Below are positions 17,601-26,006 of a stretch of 64,000 nt of DNA, in pieces; the first letter of the stretch is position 1; every line of letters begins with the position of its first letter. The stretch is taken from positions 3,410,001-3,474,000 of the forward strand of contig OY781463.1 of NCBI GenBank assembly GCA_963676725.1. Direction: 5' to 3'. The position numbers and the translations under genes were made by a program. The stretch comes from G963662905 sp963676725. Its GTDB lineage: Bacteria; Bacteroidota; Bacteroidia; Bacteroidales; WRLA01. Under the pieces are notes generated by a model. It was not told where the DNA came from, ran no database searches, and saw nothing but the letters and a program-made list of their open reading frames with translations.

Positions 17601-19665
17601 ATATTTTTTGAACAGAGAAATCAGCTGGTTGCAGTTTAATGCGCGCGTACTACAAGAAGCAGCAGATCAAAGCAACCCACTCATAGAGCGATTAAAATTT
17701 TTGGGAATATTCTCAAATAACCGTGATGAATTTTTTCGTGTACGCGTTGCCACAATGAAGCGGCTGTTGCGGATCGAAAAAAAAGAGCATGTTGATAGTG
17801 GTTTTGCCCCCGGAACCACCCTAAAAAAAATCAGTGAAATTGTTGCAGAACAAGAGGTAGATTTCACAAATATTTATCAGGAAATAAGGGAATTACTTGA
17901 GAAAGAAAATATTCATATCATTGATGAACATAAACTTACGGATGAGCAGGGTTTTTATATCCGAAAATATTTCCTGGAAGAGGTGCGTCCTTATGTATTT
18001 CCAATTATGCTTGACAGCAATAAAAACCCTCTGAATGTCTTAAAAGACGCTGATTTGAACTTATTGGTTACTTTAAATGACTCCAAAAACCCTGAGCGTG
18101 AAGACACTGCAGTAATCAAAGTACCAACAGACAATTTCAGCCGCTTTTTGGTGCTTCCTTCAAGGGATGAGCACATTGTAATTATTATGTTGGATGATGT
18201 AATTCGCTATTGCCTCAACGATATTTTTGGATTTTTGGGTTACGACACCTTAAATGCTTATACAATAAAATTTACGCGTGATGCCGAGCTCGACATTGAC
18301 CATGATGTATCAAGGAGCTTTCTGGACACCATGCGCGACAGTGTTTTAAAACGAAAAAAGGGACTACCGGTACGTTTTGTTTATGATAAGGAGATTCCGG
18401 AAAAAACCCTAAAAACGCTTATGAAGCGACTCAGAATCACCGATAAGGATTCGCTTCGGGGTGGAGGAAGATACCATAATTTCAAAGATTTTATGGCATT
18501 TCCACGCATTCCAAAACCGCATCTTTATTTTCAAAAAACACCTCCCCTGCCCCATCCTGATATGCTCACCAACAGAAGTATGTTTGCCCTTCTTCAGGAA
18601 AAAGACATTATGCTTCATTATCCCTACCAATCGTTCACGCATATTATCGACTTATTAAGGGAAGCTTCTATTGACCCAAAAGTACGATCAATTAAAATGA
18701 CATTCTACCGGGCTGCCCACGACAGCAATGTAATTAATGCCCTGATCAATGCCGCACGAAATGGAAAAAAAATCACTGTTTTTTTGGAGATTCAGGCACG
18801 TTTCGATGAAGAAGCTAATATCTACTGGACCAATCGCCTGCAAGAAGAAGGAGTGAAAATCATTGAAACAATCCCGGGCTTTAAAGTACATGCTAAATTA
18901 CTTGTAATCAGAAGAAAAGAAGAAGGAAACAATGTCTATTACGCCAATATCAGCACAGGAAATTTCAATGAATCAACGGCACATATTTATGCCGACGACA
19001 GCTTGATTACGGCCAACCAAAGCATAGCCGAGGATGTGGACAAACTCTTTACCCTTTTTGAATCGCGCTATACAATTCCCAATTTTAATAGTCTCATTGT
19101 TGCCCCATTTGACATCAGAAACCACTTTATAGATCTAATTAACAATGAAATACAAGCTGCAAAAGAAGGCTGTACCGCAAAAATTACCATCAAATTAAAT
19201 AGTCTGGTTGACCGACAAATCATACACAAACTCTACGAAGCCAGTCAGGCAAACGTGCATATTAAATTAATTATCAGAGGGATATGCGTACTCAAACCAG
19301 GTGTTCCCGGGTTAAGTGAGAACATTCATGCAATAAGCATTGTCGATAAATTTTTAGAACACTCCAGGGTTTTTGTGTTTGAAAACAAAGGCAAGCCCCT
19401 CTATTTCATTTCTTCAGCCGATTGGATGCCACGCAATTTTGATCACAGGATTGAAATCTCCTGCCCCATTTATGATAAAGAAATCCAACAAGAACTGGAT
19501 CATATGCTGCGTATTCAATGGAGCGACACATCCAAAGCACGTATTTTAGATGCCAAACAAAGCAACAAATACAAAAAGCCCGATCCAAGTTCTGAAGAAG
19601 TGCGGTCACAGTTTCATACGTATAAATATTTTCTTAATGGTTTAAATGAATTACTGAATCAATAA
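17593..19665 (+). CDS. ppk1: Polyphosphate kinase 1
   Basis: 690 residues, normal. It makes polyphosphate from ATP reversibly. The N-terminal domain begins FLNREISWLQFNARVLQEA, followed by NNRDEFFRVRVATMKR. The two phospholipase D-like catalytic domains contain RSIKMTFYRAAHDS and GFKVHAKLLVI, where His433 is the expected autophosphorylated residue, then ANISTGNFNESTA. SADWMPRNFDHRIEI near the C-terminus is conserved. It is translated in overlap with sixA and 2 bases before ppx, forming a tight polyphosphate operon. Confidence 0.97.
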   Translation: MTKYFLNREISWLQFNARVLQEAADQSNPLIERLKFLGIFSNNRDEFFRVRVATMKRLLRIEKKEHVDSGFAPGTTLKKISEIVAEQEVDFTNIYQEIRELLEKENIHIIDEHKLTDEQGFYIRKYFLEEVRPYVFPIMLDSNKNPLNVLKDADLNLLVTLNDSKNPEREDTAVIKVPTDNFSRFLVLPSRDEHIVIIMLDDVIRYCLNDIFGFLGYDTLNAYTIKFTRDAELDIDHDVSRSFLDTMRDSVLKRKKGLPVRFVYDKEIPEKTLKTLMKRLRITDKDSLRGGGRYHNFKDFMAFPRIPKPHLYFQKTPPLPHPDMLTNRSMFALLQEKDIMLHYPYQSFTHIIDLLREASIDPKVRSIKMTFYRAAHDSNVINALINAARNGKKITVFLEIQARFDEEANIYWTNRLQEEGVKIIETIPGFKVHAKLLVIRRKEEGNNVYYANISTGNFNESTAHIYADDSLITANQSIAEDVDKLFTLFESRYTIPNFNSLIVAPFDIRNHFIDLINNEIQAAKEGCTAKITIKLNSLVDRQIIHKLYEASQANVHIKLIIRGICVLKPGVPGLSENIHAISIVDKFLEHSRVFVFENKGKPLYFISSADWMPRNFDHRIEISCPIYDKEIQQELDHMLRIQWSDTSKARILDAKQSNKYKKPDPSSEEVRSQFHTYKYFLNGLNELLNQ

Positions 19666-19667
19666 AC

Positions 19668-20546
19668 ATGCTTTTTGCCGCCATAGACATAGGATCAAAT
19701 GCAGGCCGTTTGCTTATTGCAAATGCATATACTCATAATAATCAAAGTGTTGTAGAAAAAACAACCCTCATCAGGGTTCCTTTACGTTTAGGAAAAGATG
19801 TATTTAAAACAGCTAAGATATCAGACGAACGAAAAATTGCATTAATTAAAACCATCAAAGCCTTTAAATTACTGATGGAAGTATATAAACCCATCGGTTA
19901 TAAAGCTTATGCTACCGCGGCCTTGCGTGAAGCAGAAAACGGGAAAGAAATATTGCAATCCGTAAAAAAAAATACTGGCATTCGTTTGCAATGCATTGAT
20001 GGAAAGCAAGAAGCGAATATTATCCGTAAAAATATAGGATTTGTTTTGCCGCCTGAAAACAAATACGCAATGTTTGTGGATGTTGGTGGAGGTAGTACTG
20101 AAATTTCCATTACCGAGGGCGATCGACTAATTGATCTAAAATCATTTCAAATCGGAACAATCCGTTTACAAGCTAGAGCATCCATGCACAACGAATGGGA
20201 AAGCATTAAAAGCTGGATCAATATGCATCAGGAGCTATGTTCTGAAACCCAACTGATTGGTTCAGGAGGGAACATAAATAAAATTAACAAGATTTACGGA
20301 AACCAACAATCAAAAGCTATTTTTCAGTTCCAATTACTACGGGCTTATGAGCATTTACGTTCATACAGCTTACAAGATCGTATCGAAAAACTTGGCTTAC
20401 GACCCGATCGTGCGGATGTGATTATTCCAGCAGCAAAAATATTTTTATTTATTATGCATCAAATGCAGGCAGAAAGCATACTTGTTCCAAAAATAGGCCT
20501 GGTCGATGGTATGATTCACGAACAGTATAAAAAATACATTTCGTGA
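19668..20546 (+). CDS. ppx: Exopolyphosphatase (Ppx/GppA family)
   Basis: 292 residues, the short form lacking the C-terminal HD-like domain. ASKHA-fold motifs are visible: FAAIDIGSNAGRLLI (phosphate 1), AYATAALREAENG, and FVDVGGGSTEISI (phosphate 2). It hydrolyses terminal phosphates of polyphosphate or of pppGpp; the short form does not let me choose. It is placed directly after ppk1, so synthesis and breakdown are co-encoded. Confidence 0.92.
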   Translation: MLFAAIDIGSNAGRLLIANAYTHNNQSVVEKTTLIRVPLRLGKDVFKTAKISDERKIALIKTIKAFKLLMEVYKPIGYKAYATAALREAENGKEILQSVKKNTGIRLQCIDGKQEANIIRKNIGFVLPPENKYAMFVDVGGGSTEISITEGDRLIDLKSFQIGTIRLQARASMHNEWESIKSWINMHQELCSETQLIGSGGNINKINKIYGNQQSKAIFQFQLLRAYEHLRSYSLQDRIEKLGLRPDRADVIIPAAKIFLFIMHQMQAESILVPKIGLVDGMIHEQYKKYIS

Positions 20547-20663
20547 TTCTCGAAAGACTAAAGTTTCATTTCCATATTTAGAATACATTCGATTTCTTTC
20601 ATGCACTTTCTTGATAAAAAACTCCAAAACAGAAATTTACAAACAGAAAAATATAGCCATATT

Positions 20664-21842
20664 ATGATTTCATTTGATACAGCCCAATCCATAATTCATC
20701 AGGAAGCCCAAAAAGTAGAACAGGAAAACATCCGGATGGAAGAAGCTTTAGGCCGTGTGCTGGCAACAGATGTATTCTCGGATCTGGATATGCCTCCTTT
20801 TGAAAAAGCTGCTGTTGATGGTTATGCACTTCGCAGCCGCGATTTGTCTCAAAAACTAAAAGTTGTTGAAATCATAAAAGCAGGACATCTTCCCCAAAAA
20901 GAACTTAAGGAGGGCGAATGCGCAAAAATCATGACAGGCTCCATGGTTCCAATTGGCGCAGATATTGTCGTAATGATCGAAGAAACAAATACTGATGATG
21001 AAGGATTTATAAAATATTTTGGCAAAAGCAAAGCCGCAAATATCTGCCATATTGGCGAAGACATACAAAAAGGGGATAAAGTCCTGAGCGAAGGCACGCA
21101 AATCCACCCGCAACACATTGCAGTTTTGGCTTCGGTTGGCGCAACAAAAATTAATGTCTATCGAAAAATCAGAATCGGGATTATCAGCACAGGCGATGAA
21201 ATTGTAGAGCCCGCTGAAAAACCTATGCCGGGGCAAATACGCAATTCAAATGCCGCTCAGCTCATAGCTCAAACAGCACAAAGCGGACATCTTCCTGATT
21301 ATCTCGGTATTGCAAAAGACAGCCCTGAAGCACTGCATTTTTTGCTGGAGCAATCCGAAGCGAAAAACGATATCTGCCTTTTAAGTGGCGGGGTTTCAAT
21401 GGGCGAAACAGATTTTGTGCCCGGGGTTTTGTTGGAAAGGGCTTACGAAATACTTTTTAAGAGCATCGAGGTAAAACCCGGAAAACCAACGGTATTTGCC
21501 CGTAAAGGCAACAAATATGTATTCGGGCTTCCGGGCAATCCGGTTAGTTCTTTCGTGCAATTTGAGCTCTTGGTAAAACAGCTTCTAGCAAAAATGTGGC
21601 ACAGCCAGCCAAAATCCTTTGTGTATATGCCATTGGCAGCAGATTTTCATCAGAAAAAAGGCAAGCGGCTTTCATGGATTCCTATTAATCTAGCAGAAAA
21701 CGGCAGTATTCAGCCACTTTCCTATCATGGTTCTGCCCATATTCATGCTTATGCTGATGCCGATGGCATGGCGGCAATCCCAAAAGGCACTGAATTTTTA
21801 GAAAAAGGGAGTAAACTAAAGGTGTTTTTGCTTCGTTCATGA
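20664..21842 (+). CDS. moeA: Molybdopterin molybdenumtransferase MoeA
   Basis: 392 residues from the ATG at 20664; an in-frame ATG at 20601 would add 21 residues that do not look like MoeA. It inserts molybdenum into adenylylated molybdopterin. Motifs: PPFEKAAVDGYALRS near the start, GSMVPIGADIVVMIEE, IGIISTGDEIVEP, LLSGGVSMGETDFVP, and KPGKPTVFARKGNKYVFGLP. No other molybdenum cofactor gene is near. It follows ppx by 117 bases on the same strand. Confidence 0.96.
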   Translation: MISFDTAQSIIHQEAQKVEQENIRMEEALGRVLATDVFSDLDMPPFEKAAVDGYALRSRDLSQKLKVVEIIKAGHLPQKELKEGECAKIMTGSMVPIGADIVVMIEETNTDDEGFIKYFGKSKAANICHIGEDIQKGDKVLSEGTQIHPQHIAVLASVGATKINVYRKIRIGIISTGDEIVEPAEKPMPGQIRNSNAAQLIAQTAQSGHLPDYLGIAKDSPEALHFLLEQSEAKNDICLLSGGVSMGETDFVPGVLLERAYEILFKSIEVKPGKPTVFARKGNKYVFGLPGNPVSSFVQFELLVKQLLAKMWHSQPKSFVYMPLAADFHQKKGKRLSWIPINLAENGSIQPLSYHGSAHIHAYADADGMAAIPKGTEFLEKGSKLKVFLLRS

Positions 21843-21902
21843 AAAGGACTAGTCGATTTCAATAAAGAAAAAGACAGAGTCAATTAAAACTCAAAATATG
21901 TT

Positions 21903-21943
21903 CTTCGGCCATGAAAAGGGCGAAGCAAAAGGCCGAAGCTTTT
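21903..21943 (+). terminator. Candidate terminator after moeA
   Basis: An 8-base stem CTTCGGCC/GGCCGAAG (21903-21910, 21931-21938) with a 20-base loop is followed by CTTTTC. The long loop and short T-run make it moderate. It lies just before the promoter of the next gene. Confidence 0.5.
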
Positions 21944-21957
21944 CGGGAGAAATTTAT

Positions 21958-21965
21958 TAGATTTG
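21958..21965 (+). promoter_or_regulatory. -7 promoter element for CCG-domain Fe-S protein
   Basis: TAGATTTG is an exact TAnnTTTG match. It covers the first possible start codon (21963) of the next gene, which argues for the ATG at 21984 as the real start. Confidence 0.55.
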
Positions 21966-21983
21966 CACCTTAATACTGAATGT

Positions 21984-22703
21984 ATGATTGTAGATATTTT
22001 TGTACCCTGTTTTATTGACCAACTCTATCCGAAGACGGCAATGAACATGGTGAAAATCCTTGAAAAACTTGGCCTTACCGTCCATTATAATGAGGAACAA
22101 ACCTGCTGTGGGCAAATGGCTTTCAATAGTGGTGATTGGGCAGAAGCCAAAATTATTGGCGAAAAATTTATCAAAAACTTCTCCAATAACCGTCCAATTG
22201 TTGGCCCCAGCGCTTCCTGTGTTGGCTATGTGCGCAATTATTACGATCGCCTTTTCCATAATACTGCTTACCATAATGACTACAAACAATTGCAAAAAAA
22301 CATCTTTGAATTTACTGATTATCTGGTTAATGAATTAAAAGTAACCGATCTTGGTGCAACATTCGAGCATAAGATTACCTATCATGATTCCTGCGCTGCC
22401 CTACGCGAATACGGCATCAAACATGAGCCCAGAAAACTACTCGAAAAAGTAAAAGGACTAGAATTAAGGGAGATGAAAGACACTGATGTTTGCTGTGGTT
22501 TTGGTGGCACTTTTGCCGTAAAACATGAAGCGATCAGTGCAGCCATGGCAGAGCAAAAAGTAGAAAATGCCCTTGAAACCGGCGCAGAATATATTGTATC
22601 TACAGATTCATCCTGCCTCTTGCATCAGGAAGGCTATATTAAAAAACACCGCCTTCCTATAAAAACCATGCATATTATTGATGTACTGGCATCAGGATGG
22701 TAG
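21984..22703 (+). CDS. (Fe-S)-binding oxidoreductase, LutA/YkgE-like CCG domain
   Basis: 239 residues from the ATG at 21984, since the upstream ATG lies inside the promoter element. Two CCG domains are seen: FVPCFIDQLYP with EQTCCGQMAFNSGDW, and YHDSCAALREYGI with DTDVCCGFGGTFAVKH. The family includes LutA/LldE, one of three subunits for lactate oxidation; lutB and lutC are not next to it here, so either they are elsewhere or the protein works with another dehydrogenase. CCG cysteines bind an iron-sulfur cluster. Cytosolic. Confidence 0.88.
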   Translation: MIVDIFVPCFIDQLYPKTAMNMVKILEKLGLTVHYNEEQTCCGQMAFNSGDWAEAKIIGEKFIKNFSNNRPIVGPSASCVGYVRNYYDRLFHNTAYHNDYKQLQKNIFEFTDYLVNELKVTDLGATFEHKITYHDSCAALREYGIKHEPRKLLEKVKGLELREMKDTDVCCGFGGTFAVKHEAISAAMAEQKVENALETGAEYIVSTDSSCLLHQEGYIKKHRLPIKTMHIIDVLASGW

Positions 22704-22753
22704 GGCAATAAATACGAAAACAATTCGATTTAATTCAACAAAATAAAAACAGC

Positions 22754-23605
22754 ATGAAGTCCAACAGATTTTTATTCATTTTTATCCTTGCTGCAACATT
22801 TATGATCTCTGCCTGTTCTGAGGATGACGAGGCAAATGATACGCCTGCAGAGCCAACAACAGAAATAAATCAGGAAAAAGGCACCTTCCTTGCTGGCGTC
22901 TATAATGATGAAGTCCAGATGATTGCTTCTGAAGCCATTATCTCTGCCCTTAGTCTTTCACAATCTGCACAAGCTGATTTTCCAAGTCTGAGCCCATGTG
23001 CCAGCATCATCATCGACACCATCAGTTACCCTTTAAACATTCAGGTTTCATTTGGAGACAGCAACTGTTTATGCAATGATGGGAAATACCGCAGAGGAAG
23101 TTTGCAATTAACATTAACAGCGGCCTACGCATTGGAAGGCAGCACATTACTCATAAACACCAGCGATTATGCCGTAAATGATAATGAAATTGTAGGAGAA
23201 ATCAGCATCACGAATCTCGGCCTCAGTACAAATGGAAAACCCTATTTTAGCAGCACTTCTACAATTGCAGTTCGTTTAAATGAGCTGATGGGATATATGG
23301 AAATCAGTTGGAACTCGCAACATTTCAGGGAATGGACAGAAGGTTTTCTTACACCATATCAACCACTTGACGATGTATATCTTATTACAGGATCAAGCAC
23401 TGGAGCCACTGGCGAACTTTTGTGGACTCGCAGCATCATCAATCCATTACGCAAAGAAATGGGCTGCTTTTATTATGTTAGTGGAACAGTTGAAGTAGAA
23501 ACTCCACTCCTACTTAACTGGATCGTTGATTATGGCGACGGCAGTTGCGATAAGATAATCGAAGTAACTATAAATGGGAATACTTATACTATAGCCCTAC
23601 CGTAA
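22754..23605 (+). CDS. Lipoprotein of unknown function
   Basis: 283 residues. Signal 1-20 ending in lipobox MISAC (Cys21), followed by an acidic linker (SEDDEANDTP), which in Bacteroidota favours export to the cell surface. The mature part is beta-rich, with several cysteines (SPCASI, SNCLCNDG, KEMGCFYY, GSCDK) that could form disulfides. I do not recognise a domain. It is 50 bases after the Fe-S gene and ends before a strong terminator. Confidence 0.65.
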   Translation: MKSNRFLFIFILAATFMISACSEDDEANDTPAEPTTEINQEKGTFLAGVYNDEVQMIASEAIISALSLSQSAQADFPSLSPCASIIIDTISYPLNIQVSFGDSNCLCNDGKYRRGSLQLTLTAAYALEGSTLLINTSDYAVNDNEIVGEISITNLGLSTNGKPYFSSTSTIAVRLNELMGYMEISWNSQHFREWTEGFLTPYQPLDDVYLITGSSTGATGELLWTRSIINPLRKEMGCFYYVSGTVEVETPLLLNWIVDYGDGSCDKIIEVTINGNTYTIALP

Positions 23606-23620
23606 AAGGAACGATAAAAT

Positions 23621-23658
23621 AAAAAAGCCATCTCTTTTTTCAAGGAGGTGGCTTTTTT
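23621..23658. terminator. Intrinsic terminator between convergent genes
   Basis: AAAAAAGCCATCTC (23621-23634) pairs with GAGGTGGCTTTTTT (23645-23658) with one G-T pair and a 10-base loop. T-runs lie on the outer side in both directions, so it serves the lipoprotein gene and the MATE gene. Confidence 0.85.
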
Positions 23659-23677
23659 TATGGATAAAAAACAGCAG

Positions 23678-25030
23678 TTATAAAGTTGGTTTTTGACTAT
23701 GCCGGATAACACCTTTTGTTTTCCATTTGCCTGTCAGATAATAAAGGTAGCTCAATGACATACCTATAAACCAAGCAGTTGGAATTGCCCACCAGACACC
23801 ATCAATACCCATTTTTCCGGACAAATAATAGGACGCCGGAACGCGCACGACCCAAAGGGCCAATAAGGTAATAAACATAGGAATTAATGTATCGCCGGCC
23901 CCACGCATTACACCGTTTACAACAAACATAGACGAAAAAATTATATAGAACCAGCTTACAATCAATAAATAACGTTGACCAATTTCAATTACTTCCGCAT
24001 TATTGGTAAAGACACCTATCAATTCCCTTCTAAAAAAGAAGGCGATCATTGACACACAAACAGAAACGATTGTTGTCATGATGAAAGTACTTGTAAGCCC
24101 TTTCCGAACCCTGTCAAATTTATTGGCGCCAATATTCTGCCCAACAAATGCAGCCAAGGCGGCAGCAAAATTCATTGCAGGCATGGCTGCAAAACCATCA
24201 ATGCGCATGGCAATTGTGTATGCAGCAACGGTTTCTGTGCCAAAAACATTCACGATACCAAAAAGGGCCATCATACCAAGGGCCACAAAAGTTTGCTGAA
24301 AACCTGTAGGCACACCAATTTTCAACGCCTTGCGAAAAATACCCTTATCGAAAATATATTTTCGCCAGCGTATACTGATCACCTCATGCCTTTTATTAAG
24401 ATAAAGTGCAAGGGTAAAAAACGCACCCGTTTGTGCCAAAACAGTTGCCGCAGCAACCCCTTCGACACCCAATTTAAAAACCAAGACAAACAATAAATCC
24501 AGAACAATATTTGCCATGGTGGAAATGATCAAAAAATAGAGGGGCGTTTTTGAATCGCCCAGTCCCCTAAGAACGGCGCTTGTTCCGGCGAAACCAAAAA
24601 ACATAACAGTTCCCGAAAAATATACCTGCAAATACCGGACAGCAATTGGCAAAACCTCATCGGGCAAGCGCGTTAATGCCATCACCGGACGGGCAAGGAA
24701 AATACCGATAACAGACACAAAAACAGAAGCAAACAAGAGAAAAACAAAAAGTGTATCAATAGATTTCAACACATTCTGATGCTGCTTGCCCCCAAAGTAT
24801 TGTGAAATAACAATGGTAAAACCGGATCCAATACCTATAATGAAAGAAATCATTGTAAAAATCAACGGAAAAGAAGCGCCAACCCCTGCCAAAGCCTCTG
24901 TTCCCAAATATTTACCAACAATAATGCTATCAACAATGCTGTACAGTTGCTGAAAAACATTTCCCAAAAGCATGGGTGCGGCAAAATTTAAAATAAGTCG
25001 GCTAACGTGGCCTGTTGTAAGGTCTTTCAT
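23678..25030 (-). CDS. MATE-family efflux transporter
   Basis: 450 residues with 12 hydrophobic helices in two related halves. The start VSRLILNFAAPMLLGNVFQQ, with a helix 1 proline, then QLYSIVDSIIVGKYLGTEAL and GIGSGFTIVISQYFGGK, match NorM/DinF-type exporters that expel drugs or metabolites in exchange for Na+ or H+. It is translated after the aspartic protease-like gene with a 4-base overlap, an unusual pairing. Substrate unknown. Confidence 0.92.
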   Translation of the reverse strand: MKDLTTGHVSRLILNFAAPMLLGNVFQQLYSIVDSIIVGKYLGTEALAGVGASFPLIFTMISFIIGIGSGFTIVISQYFGGKQHQNVLKSIDTLFVFLLFASVFVSVIGIFLARPVMALTRLPDEVLPIAVRYLQVYFSGTVMFFGFAGTSAVLRGLGDSKTPLYFLIISTMANIVLDLLFVLVFKLGVEGVAAATVLAQTGAFFTLALYLNKRHEVISIRWRKYIFDKGIFRKALKIGVPTGFQQTFVALGMMALFGIVNVFGTETVAAYTIAMRIDGFAAMPAMNFAAALAAFVGQNIGANKFDRVRKGLTSTFIMTTIVSVCVSMIAFFFRRELIGVFTNNAEVIEIGQRYLLIVSWFYIIFSSMFVVNGVMRGAGDTLIPMFITLLALWVVRVPASYYLSGKMGIDGVWWAIPTAWFIGMSLSYLYYLTGKWKTKGVIRHSQKPTL

Positions 25031-25881
25031 TCAGGTGCTGGTAGGTTTCTAAGCTCAATCTTTTGATGAACATAATTCAATGATGCGACAAAAGTACCGA
25101 GAATATCATTGCCAATAACAAAATCAATCGTTTTATGGGCGGCCTCAAAAAGTACTTCATTAATATGGCTCATGTTTAATTGCAAGAAATCCCGAGCTCC
25201 CAAAAACTGTCCGCCCATATAAAATCCATCGACAGACTGGCTGCCTTCGGGGAGCATATTTTTTCCAATTCCAGCAACAGTACCTTCAACATCAAGCCAT
25301 TCTAATTCAGTGTTTTCAAAAATCGTTTCACAAAAAGCCTCATCAAAAAGGCTGTTTGATGCGCCGGTATCAAGAATCAGCGAACAAGCTTTTCCCTCAA
25401 TTTCCATACGCACAAAGTAATGCTTCATTGCTGCGGGATACAGGATTTCTTCCACTTTGATATCCTGATCAAAAAAGCGCAGATTAAGCTCTGTAGGAGA
25501 AAATACGGCACGCCCACTCCGAAGTAAATCGCTTCCCAGTATACCATCAATCTGCTCACCAAGGAGATATTCTGACATCATTTGATGCAGGTCAGAAAAA
25601 TCCCTTTTAAACACAACAAAATCCGTTAAAACAGTTCCGGCAATTTGGATACGTTCGGGTTGGAACATTTTCATTTCCGGTGTATCGCCAATACCTTTAG
25701 CCACAAAAGCAGATTCACTCTCGGACGAAACCAGGAGATCGCTGCGCATAAAGCTCATATTTGCCCCGCTATCAATTAATCCCCGATATTCTCTGCCATC
25801 CATTATGCAGGAACAAAAAATAAGGCAGCCCCCAAAATCGAGCTTGAGCAATTCAAAAAAGAGTTGATGGTTCATTTCCAT
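25027..25881 (-). CDS. Tandem retropepsin-like aspartic protease
   Basis: 284 residues, no signal peptide. Two retropepsin-like units are visible in one chain. In unit 1, GLIDSGANMSF (Asp37) is followed by IDGILGSDLL about 75 residues on. In unit 2, LILDTGASNSLFD (Asp171) is followed by FVIGNDILG about 85 residues on. In retropepsins each D-[ST]-G supplies one half of the active site and dimers form; a tandem unit could build the active site alone. The stop overlaps the MATE start by 4 bases (ATGA). The substrate is unknown, and it may be a peptidase or a degenerate binding protein. Confidence 0.75.
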   Translation of the reverse strand: MEMNHQLFFELLKLDFGGCLIFCSCIMDGREYRGLIDSGANMSFMRSDLLVSSESESAFVAKGIGDTPEMKMFQPERIQIAGTVLTDFVVFKRDFSDLHQMMSEYLLGEQIDGILGSDLLRSGRAVFSPTELNLRFFDQDIKVEEILYPAAMKHYFVRMEIEGKACSLILDTGASNSLFDEAFCETIFENTELEWLDVEGTVAGIGKNMLPEGSQSVDGFYMGGQFLGARDFLQLNMSHINEVLFEAAHKTIDFVIGNDILGTFVASLNYVHQKIELRNLPAPE

Positions 25882-26006
25882 AAAGCAAAACTAAAACACT
25901 TTCATAGAACAAGCCGCTTCTCAATAAAAAGTTTGCTATAAAAACAAGTATAAATTCCTTAAATATTTTTAATATTGCAGAACATTCACTCCAAAAACAT
26001 ATACAA

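Noticed and set aside
21963..21983. Upstream ATG (21963) as start of the CCG-domain protein
   Set aside because: It lies inside the TAGATTTG promoter element; the ATG at 21984 gives the normal family N-terminus.
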